Positions 7,756 to 12,367 of a stretch of 12,367 nt of DNA are shown in pieces. Numbering within the stretch: position 1 is the first letter of the stretch; every line of letters starts with the position of its first letter. A program made the translations under genes and the position numbers. Source of the DNA: an uncultured Candidatus Saccharibacteria bacterium (GTDB taxonomy: Bacteria > Patescibacteria > Saccharimonadia > Saccharimonadales > JAEWBQ01); the NCBI GenBank assembly GCA_946885745.1, contig CAMPGV010000025.1, positions 1-12,367 of the forward strand, written 5' to 3'. Under the pieces are notes generated by a model. The model had not been told where the DNA came from and did not search any database. It was given only the letters and a program-made list of their open reading frames with translations.

Positions 7756-9375
7756 ATGCGCATCACAAAACTTAATCATCTACTGCCAAGATTTTTTTCG
7801 ATTATCTTTTCGATTATCTTTATTTGGTTAACATTAAGCGTAATTTTCGCACCTCGATCAGCTATTTTTGTACCAAATCCTCTACTTGAGACCGCTATCG
7901 TAATTCTCTCCTTATTACTATGTGCTGCCCTTATCTTCCTTATTGGAAAGATCCCTGAATCTATTCGAAAAAATATTCTTTTATACAGGATATCAATTGC
8001 TCTAGCCATAATAAGCATGCTTGCAGTGCACTTATGGATTGGACTTAGCTTACAACCTTTGGTAATTGGGGAGGGATGGGATCCTAAATTAGTAATAGAA
8101 GATGCGATCCATCTCGCCGATAACACCACCACGCAGCATTCTGATTACTTTTTACTAAATCAAAATAATATAACAGTTCTAGCGGTTCTAAGTGGCGTAT
8201 TCAAATTAACCAGCTTAATGGGTATTCATGACTATAACACTGTCGCAATTATTCTGAACATTCTATCGATGAATACTGCTATTGTGATTCTATACCTTAC
8301 AGCAGTCAAAATCTTCGGCAGGCGGATAGGTGTCATTTCACTACTCTTCTCATTTTTCTTTTTCACACTATCCTTCTGGTCAACAACCCCATACACCGAT
8401 ACACTGACCCTCTGGGTGCCAATTTTAGTATTTTACATCTATATACACCTGCGTTCCGCTCGAGCAATCAACACAAAAATCTTACTCTTACTTGCCCTAG
8501 TAATCACGACTGTTGTCGGCTATGAACTAAAACCGACTACCATAATCATGCCTATGGCCATTCTTGTATTCCTCATTTTTGAATACTCGTACAATTTTGT
8601 CAGAAAGCCAAAGCGAGACAAGATTATCAATACAAATAGCCTTCTGGTTATCAGCGGCTGTCTCTTTTTCTTTATATTACACGCCCTATCCCTGCATCTC
8701 ATAAACGTCAGCCAGGTGATCTCCTTTAACCTACCTGCGTCATCAAATGAAAGTCGTCCGATGTCACACTTTATGATGATGGGACTAAAGACATCCTATC
8801 GAGATTACCCTCGCCCCCTTTATGGAGCATACTCATTAGAAGACGACTTATTAACCACCTCCGGCCGTAGAGACGGATCCTCTCATGAAATTGCTATATC
8901 TGAAATTAAAAAACGACTAGCCGACATGGGTGCGCTCGGCTACATTTCCTTTTTGAACAATAAAGCGGTGTGGATTATGTCAGACGGGACTTTTTATGCG
9001 TATGGTGAAGGGCTGGCGATGAATGCCCAGGTGCAGTATGTCAACAATAGCTTTCAGAATCGAGTCATTCAACATCTATTAGGCAAGGATGGCAAGCTAT
9101 ACCCCATTACAAGTAATGTAATCCACGGCGTTTGGGTGGCACTGCTACTCCTTATATGTTTACAATCCCTAGCCATACTTCGTAGCCACAGACCCGTAAA
9201 CTACACACATCTCATTACCATACAACTCAGCTTGGCTGGTATTATTGCCTTCGTACTATTGTTCGAGGGGCGCTCGCGGTATTTATATAACTTTCTTCCC
9301 CTGTTTATAATTGCAGGTCTATACGGCATATATATCATTCAAGATTTAAAAAAAATCTACAAACGCAATAAATAA
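7756..9375 (+). CDS. Polytopic GT-C-type membrane glycosyltransferase candidate
   Basis: A 539-residue integral membrane protein with roughly 10-12 hydrophobic segments. Segments at about 12-32, 44-64 and 78-98 come first, more between 160 and 320, and a final group at 455-527. Several points fit the GT-C (GT39/PMT/ArnT-like) architecture: EGWDP (106-110) in the first outer loop with Asp109 as a candidate catalytic acid, YFLLNQNN (131-138) like the YFxxxPNN of this group, PYTDT (212-216), LKPT (258-261) and EGRSRYLY near the C-terminus (504-511). The outer domain at 335-420 (HFMMMGL, then KKRLADMGALGYISFL and DGTFYAYGEG) recalls Gram-positive membrane glycosyltransferases of this type. Such enzymes move a sugar from a polyprenyl-phosphate donor outside the membrane. 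Acceptor and donor cannot be read from sequence. Codon use is more A/T-rich than the rml genes, which suggests a separately acquired glycan module. Confidence 0.72.
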   Translation: MRITKLNHLLPRFFSIIFSIIFIWLTLSVIFAPRSAIFVPNPLLETAIVILSLLLCAALIFLIGKIPESIRKNILLYRISIALAIISMLAVHLWIGLSLQPLVIGEGWDPKLVIEDAIHLADNTTTQHSDYFLLNQNNITVLAVLSGVFKLTSLMGIHDYNTVAIILNILSMNTAIVILYLTAVKIFGRRIGVISLLFSFFFFTLSFWSTTPYTDTLTLWVPILVFYIYIHLRSARAINTKILLLLALVITTVVGYELKPTTIIMPMAILVFLIFEYSYNFVRKPKRDKIINTNSLLVISGCLFFFILHALSLHLINVSQVISFNLPASSNESRPMSHFMMMGLKTSYRDYPRPLYGAYSLEDDLLTTSGRRDGSSHEIAISEIKKRLADMGALGYISFLNNKAVWIMSDGTFYAYGEGLAMNAQVQYVNNSFQNRVIQHLLGKDGKLYPITSNVIHGVWVALLLLICLQSLAILRSHRPVNYTHLITIQLSLAGIIAFVLLFEGRSRYLYNFLPLFIIAGLYGIYIIQDLKKIYKRNK

Positions 9376-9400
9376 TATATGCAAAATAACACGCTCTCGA

Positions 9401-9429
9401 TGTACACAGTCAGTAAAACAACTTATAAT
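9401..9429 (+). promoter_or_regulatory. Promoter of the DUF6056-like gene, probably leaderless
   Basis: A perfect TATAAT (9424-9429) has TGTACA (9401-9406; 4 of 6 matches to TTGACA) at a 17-base spacer. The -10 ends 8 bases before the ATG at 9438, placing the start of transcription within a base or two of the codon. No Shine-Dalgarno sequence is present. Confidence 0.55.
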
Positions 9430-9437
9430 TCTTTTGT

Positions 9438-10886
9438 ATGCTAATAATAAAATACCGCTCCCTGTCCGAGATACGCCGACATCAGATTAACATCATTGGG
9501 ATCTACATTCTTGGCATTATTCTTTTTGCAGTACTCCTCAAGTTAGCTGCTCGCTTAATCGGCTCTGATGATATTGCTTTTCAGGAGCAAATTAAGCCCT
9601 ACCCAAACCTAATAAGCTGGCTTGACTACCGTTACCACACATGGAGCGGAAGAATATTTGCCGAGTCATTCGTGTATATATTTAGCCCGCTACCACTTTA
9701 CTTATGGAAGATTGTAGAGTTAGCTATTTACTCTCTTGGGATATTCTTTTTGTATATGTACTATCTTCTATTCGCGAAGAAGCGAAACAACACGACTGAT
9801 TACGTGATGATGCTACTCGCATTATTAGTCCCTGCAACAATGGATAGCGGAGTTCTATTTCAGGGTGCGTTCTGGGTCACAGGCTCTATGAATTACTTAT
9901 GGATTGCTGTTTTTGGAATAATTGCCTTATATCCAATTGTCTACTTTATGATACGTAACACAAAACCTCATTGGGCATCAACAGTCGCTGGACTTGTGTC
10001 TGCCCTTATTGCAGCAAGCTCTCAGGAACAAGTAGGGTTAATAGTTGGAGCACTTGCTATAATTTTCACTCTCTATACTGCATATCAACGCAAGAAAACT
10101 ACCAGTATCACACGCTTCATTAAGTCTATTTCTCCATACCAAGCCTCCTTCTCAGCGATCATTCTATCCTCACTTATTTTTGCTATCACATCACCAGGAA
10201 ATAAAGCCCGTGTAAAAGCAGAGACGATTACATGGCAGCCCGACTTCTATGCGGTACCAGTGGTGAATCATATTGAATATGCAGTTCGATGGATGGTAGA
10301 TGCTGTCATCAACCATAGTGGTTTTCTCCTGATATTAACTTGGACGCTATTAGTTGTTTTATTATGCTTAAAGAAAAAACGCGACTGGTTGGATTACACA
10401 GCTATCGGAATTCTTTCAGCTGCAGCGACCACAGCAATCGCGAAGGGTTATGATGTCATTAGCCCACTGGTGACTTTCTATCCTACATGGCAACCCGATA
10501 TACCCCATTACGGGATTTCACTAGCGATCCTAGGTGCGTGGATAATTATATTAATCGTCACAATATTGGCACCCCTTATTCTTTATAGAAAATCCATTCA
10601 TGGCGCGCTCCTAAGCCTACTTTTCATGGGCTTCCTGTGCTCTGTTGCAATTATTACCCTGTCTCCAACTATGTATGTTTCGGGTCTAAGGACGCTTTTT
10701 GTACCAACAATACTGCTGATCTTCTTAACCTATATACTACTCAATAAATTCATCGATCGACTATCCATCCCTAGAAATAACAAGAAAACCGTCCATCCGG
10801 CAATATGGTTAATCCTATGGCTGCTCATTTGTATAGCAACTGCCCAATTCCTCAGACTATTCCTTTATCTTAATTCTATTTCATAG
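9438..10886 (+). CDS. DUF6056-like polytopic membrane protein
   Basis: A 482-residue membrane protein with about 10-11 hydrophobic segments, starting with one at 18-40. The first outer loop carries DD (44-45) and YHTWSGR (66-72). A second conserved-looking patch is FWVTGSMNYLW (145-155). These patterns (an acidic pair soon after the first helix, W-S-G-R, and W-x-x-G-S-x-N-Y-x-W) are those I recall for the DUF6056 family, which accompanies surface-polysaccharide genes in Gram-positives and looks GT-C-like, although its activity is not established. The ATG at 9438 follows a good promoter. It stands 62 bases after the GT-C gene, with the same A/T-rich codon use, so the two likely belong to one glycan module even though each has its own promoter. 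The stop at 10886 is followed by no clear terminator hairpin. Confidence 0.65.
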   Translation: MLIIKYRSLSEIRRHQINIIGIYILGIILFAVLLKLAARLIGSDDIAFQEQIKPYPNLISWLDYRYHTWSGRIFAESFVYIFSPLPLYLWKIVELAIYSLGIFFLYMYYLLFAKKRNNTTDYVMMLLALLVPATMDSGVLFQGAFWVTGSMNYLWIAVFGIIALYPIVYFMIRNTKPHWASTVAGLVSALIAASSQEQVGLIVGALAIIFTLYTAYQRKKTTSITRFIKSISPYQASFSAIILSSLIFAITSPGNKARVKAETITWQPDFYAVPVVNHIEYAVRWMVDAVINHSGFLLILTWTLLVVLLCLKKKRDWLDYTAIGILSAAATTAIAKGYDVISPLVTFYPTWQPDIPHYGISLAILGAWIIILIVTILAPLILYRKSIHGALLSLLFMGFLCSVAIITLSPTMYVSGLRTLFVPTILLIFLTYILLNKFIDRLSIPRNNKKTVHPAIWLILWLLICIATAQFLRLFLYLNSIS

Positions 10887-10900
10887 CTACGCTCTTCTTG

Positions 10901-10929
10901 TGGACAAATGCTTATGCTAATTCTATAAT
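10901..10929 (+). promoter_or_regulatory. Near-consensus sigma-70-type promoter
   Basis: TGGACA (10901-10906; 5 of 6) and TATAAT (10924-10929; 6 of 6) are separated by exactly 17 bases. This is the best promoter in the window. Transcription should start near 10936, giving a ~31-base A/T-rich leader without a Shine-Dalgarno sequence before the ATG at 10968. It would drive the anchored protein and the overlapping secreted protein. Confidence 0.7.
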
Positions 10930-10967
10930 TAGGCATAACAATCACTAAAATAGACATTTTTTATAAT

Positions 10968-11531
10968 ATGAACATCGCTCGCTCTCAAACAAAACCTTGG
11001 TTAGCAATAATTGCTACCGCTATAGCGGCTCTATTGGTCGTATACCTGTCATATGGATACGTGACTAAGTCACTTTGGCCATTCGAGGATAATAAATCAC
11101 AAGGCACAACAAAGGGCGTAAACGAAGTCAACTACGATCCACCGACTCAAGAAGACAAACAGCAGAGTCAAGAAGGCAAGAAGAATAGTGCCGCCCCAGA
11201 CGAAGGCACATCAATTACACGCGACGAAAATGGCAAGCAGAAGGTTTCGATAGGAATAAGCTTTGCCGACATTATCAATAATCAAGTAGAAGTCCGTGCG
11301 TTTACGCCAAGCGTAATCGAAGGTGGAGGCATTTGTACGGCGCAGTTTACGAAAAACAGCCAAACCATTACCGCAACATCAGAAGCGTTTGTCGACTCAA
11401 CATCCTCACAATGCGGACCTATCTACGTTGACCCAGCTCGCTTTACAGAAAAAGGCACCTGGAGTCTCGTTGTGTCCTACTTATCAAATAATGCAGCGGG
11501 AACGTCGGAAAGCATTGAAATAAACCTATGA
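10968..11531 (+). CDS. Membrane-anchored extracytoplasmic protein of unknown function
   Basis: A 187-residue protein I cannot assign to a named family. One N-terminal hydrophobic helix (about 11-31, after a short basic start with R5 and K9) should anchor it with the C-terminus outside. A charged, Gln/Asp/Lys/Ser-rich linker runs from about 40 to 92. The distal part (92-187) alternates hydrophobic and polar residues like a small beta-sandwich, with two cysteines (C123 in GGGICTAQF and C149 in SSQCGPI) positioned for one disulfide, and ends in WSLVVSYLSNNAAGTSESIEI. It overlaps the next gene by ATGA, so the two are translationally coupled and likely act together. The near-consensus promoter upstream suggests good expression. 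Possible roles are an adaptor, a carrier or an inhibitor for the secreted partner; none is shown by sequence. Confidence 0.8.
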   Translation: MNIARSQTKPWLAIIATAIAALLVVYLSYGYVTKSLWPFEDNKSQGTTKGVNEVNYDPPTQEDKQQSQEGKKNSAAPDEGTSITRDENGKQKVSIGISFADIINNQVEVRAFTPSVIEGGGICTAQFTKNSQTITATSEAFVDSTSSQCGPIYVDPARFTEKGTWSLVVSYLSNNAAGTSESIEINL

Positions 11532-12367
11532 CAAAAACTTGTAAAATCACTTCTTTTTTCTTCGTGGCGACAGCCTTAATGCTCTGCGCTAACATCCTTC
11601 AGCCCAATAACACATCGGCACTATCCGGTAGCGACTTTAACCCAGGAAGAATCGTTGATGATGCTATTTTTTATAATAGCCAGTCTATGTCTGCTGGTCA
11701 GATTCAGCAATTCCTGGAATCAAAGGTACCGAACTGTGACTACAACGGCACTCAGCCCGCTAGCGACTGGGGGTATCCAAATCTGACTCATGCACAGATA
11801 GCTGAATATAAGCGCAACGGCACCAATGGCTTTTCAAAAGACACTGGTTTCCATGCACCTCCCTATAAATGCTTAACGATGTATTCTCAGTCAAATCCAC
11901 AAATGGAGGCAGCCAGCGGCTACTGTAGCGCGATTAATGCCGGAACCCGTACTGCAGCTCAGATTATTAATGATGTAGCCAAGGCTTGCGGTATCAACCC
12001 TCAAGTTCTTATTATCCTACTAGAAAAAGAACAAAGCCTCGTTACTGATAATTGGCCTTTAAATCGTCAACATCGAAGTGCTACCGGCTTCGCCTGCCCC
12101 GACACTGCGCTCTGTGACCCTGCATATGAAGGATTCTTTTACCAGGTTTATTCTGCTGCTCGGCAGTTTAAGGTCTACCAGGCGTACCCTAATAGCTACA
12201 ATTACATCGCCGGACGCACTAATCGTATCTACTGGCAAACAAATTATGGTAACTTCGTTAATCCTTCCGGAAATGCCGATGACCCATCTCGTTCGGGTCA
12301 AACCACCTGCGGATACTCAAATGTATATATTGAAAATCAAGCAACTGCCGCACTATATATATACTGT
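11528..12367 (+). CDS. Secreted 'hemagglutinin'-annotated lysozyme-like protein, 3'-truncated
   Basis: The frame is open from the ATG at 11528 to the window edge, giving 280 residues without a stop. Residues 1-~31 form a Sec signal peptide (K3, K6, then a hydrophobic run, ending near TSA|LSG); LMLC is not a lipobox because the residue before Cys is Leu. The mature part starts FNPGRIVDDAIFYN and SMSAGQIQQFLESKVPNC (53-70). It has the segment INPQVLIILLEKEQSLVT (156-173), RSATGFACPD (183-192), a Tyr/Phe-rich helix to about 220 and CGYSNVYIENQATAALY (261-277). Eight cysteines (70, 115, 133, 154, 190, 196, 261, 280) fit an exported, disulfide-rich protein. I recognise this as the family often labelled hemagglutinin in Saccharibacteria and Actinobacteria. 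The helix with Glu166/Glu168 resembles the catalytic-Glu helix of lytic transglycosylases, so peptidoglycan or glycan cleavage is plausible but inferred. The ATG overlaps the stop of the upstream gene. Confidence 0.85.
   Translation, partial: MTKTCKITSFFFVATALMLCANILQPNNTSALSGSDFNPGRIVDDAIFYNSQSMSAGQIQQFLESKVPNCDYNGTQPASDWGYPNLTHAQIAEYKRNGTNGFSKDTGFHAPPYKCLTMYSQSNPQMEAASGYCSAINAGTRTAAQIINDVAKACGINPQVLIILLEKEQSLVTDNWPLNRQHRSATGFACPDTALCDPAYEGFFYQVYSAARQFKVYQAYPNSYNYIAGRTNRIYWQTNYGNFVNPSGNADDPSRSGQTTCGYSNVYIENQATAALYIYC

Noticed and set aside
10962..10967. TATAAT directly adjacent to the ATG at 10968 as a -10 box
   Set aside because: With no gap, transcription would start inside the gene. The TGGACA-17-TATAAT promoter upstream is far better.
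11585..11590. Lipoprotein box at LMLC in the secreted protein
   Set aside because: The residue before Cys20 is Leu rather than Gly, Ala or Ser. A normal signal peptidase I site follows about 11 residues later.
12059..12301. Minus-strand open frame of 80 codons near the right end
   Set aside because: It is fully inside the conserved secreted-protein frame, with no motif or start signal.

Overview
The window looks like a cell-surface and glycan locus from a member of the Patescibacteria, most likely Saccharibacteria (TM7). The evidence is a mix of traits: class III type IV pilins with a GFTIVELL-type leader, a secreted 'hemagglutinin'-annotated lysozyme-like protein of a family I associate with Saccharibacteria and Actinobacteria, a bifunctional RmlC-RmlD of actinobacterial style, a eukaryote-type HAD phosphomannomutase, the standard genetic code and a medium G+C content. 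The assignment rests on recalled family resemblance; no database was searched.

Layout, left to right. (1) Positions 3-1233 (+) hold the end of a large secreted, probably pilin-like protein followed by a complete prepilin, closed by a hairpin terminator. (2) Positions 1297-3110 (-) are a two-gene unit, mannose-1-phosphate guanylyltransferase then phosphomannomutase, for making GDP-mannose. (3) A divergent promoter region (3111-3296) separates this from a solitary, diverged RmlA-like nucleotidyltransferase (3297-4187, +) with its own strong terminator. (4) Positions 4332-7632 (+) are an rmlB-rmlCD-rmlA operon that encodes the complete route from glucose-1-phosphate to dTDP-L-rhamnose, again ended by a hairpin. 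(5) Positions 7756-10886 (+) hold two large polytopic membrane proteins in visibly more A/T-rich DNA: a GT-C-type glycosyltransferase candidate and a DUF6056-like protein. (6) Positions 10968-12367 (+) hold a promoter, a small membrane-anchored protein and, overlapping by ATGA, a secreted Cys-rich lysozyme-like protein that runs off the window.

Taken together, the cytoplasmic enzymes make two activated sugars (GDP-mannose and dTDP-rhamnose, perhaps a third from the diverged RmlA paralogue). The GT-C-like membrane proteins are plausible users of lipid-linked sugars at the outer face of the membrane. The pilins and the secreted protein are surface factors that could act in attachment to, or attack on, a host cell.

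A notable cross-cutting signal is at the starts. Several first genes of transcription units have a -10 box only 6-9 bases before the ATG and little or no leader, whereas downstream genes have Shine-Dalgarno sequences. This suggests leaderless mRNAs for unit-leading genes. No tRNA, rRNA, CRISPR array or insertion sequence was seen, and no gene-free stretch exceeds 300 bases.
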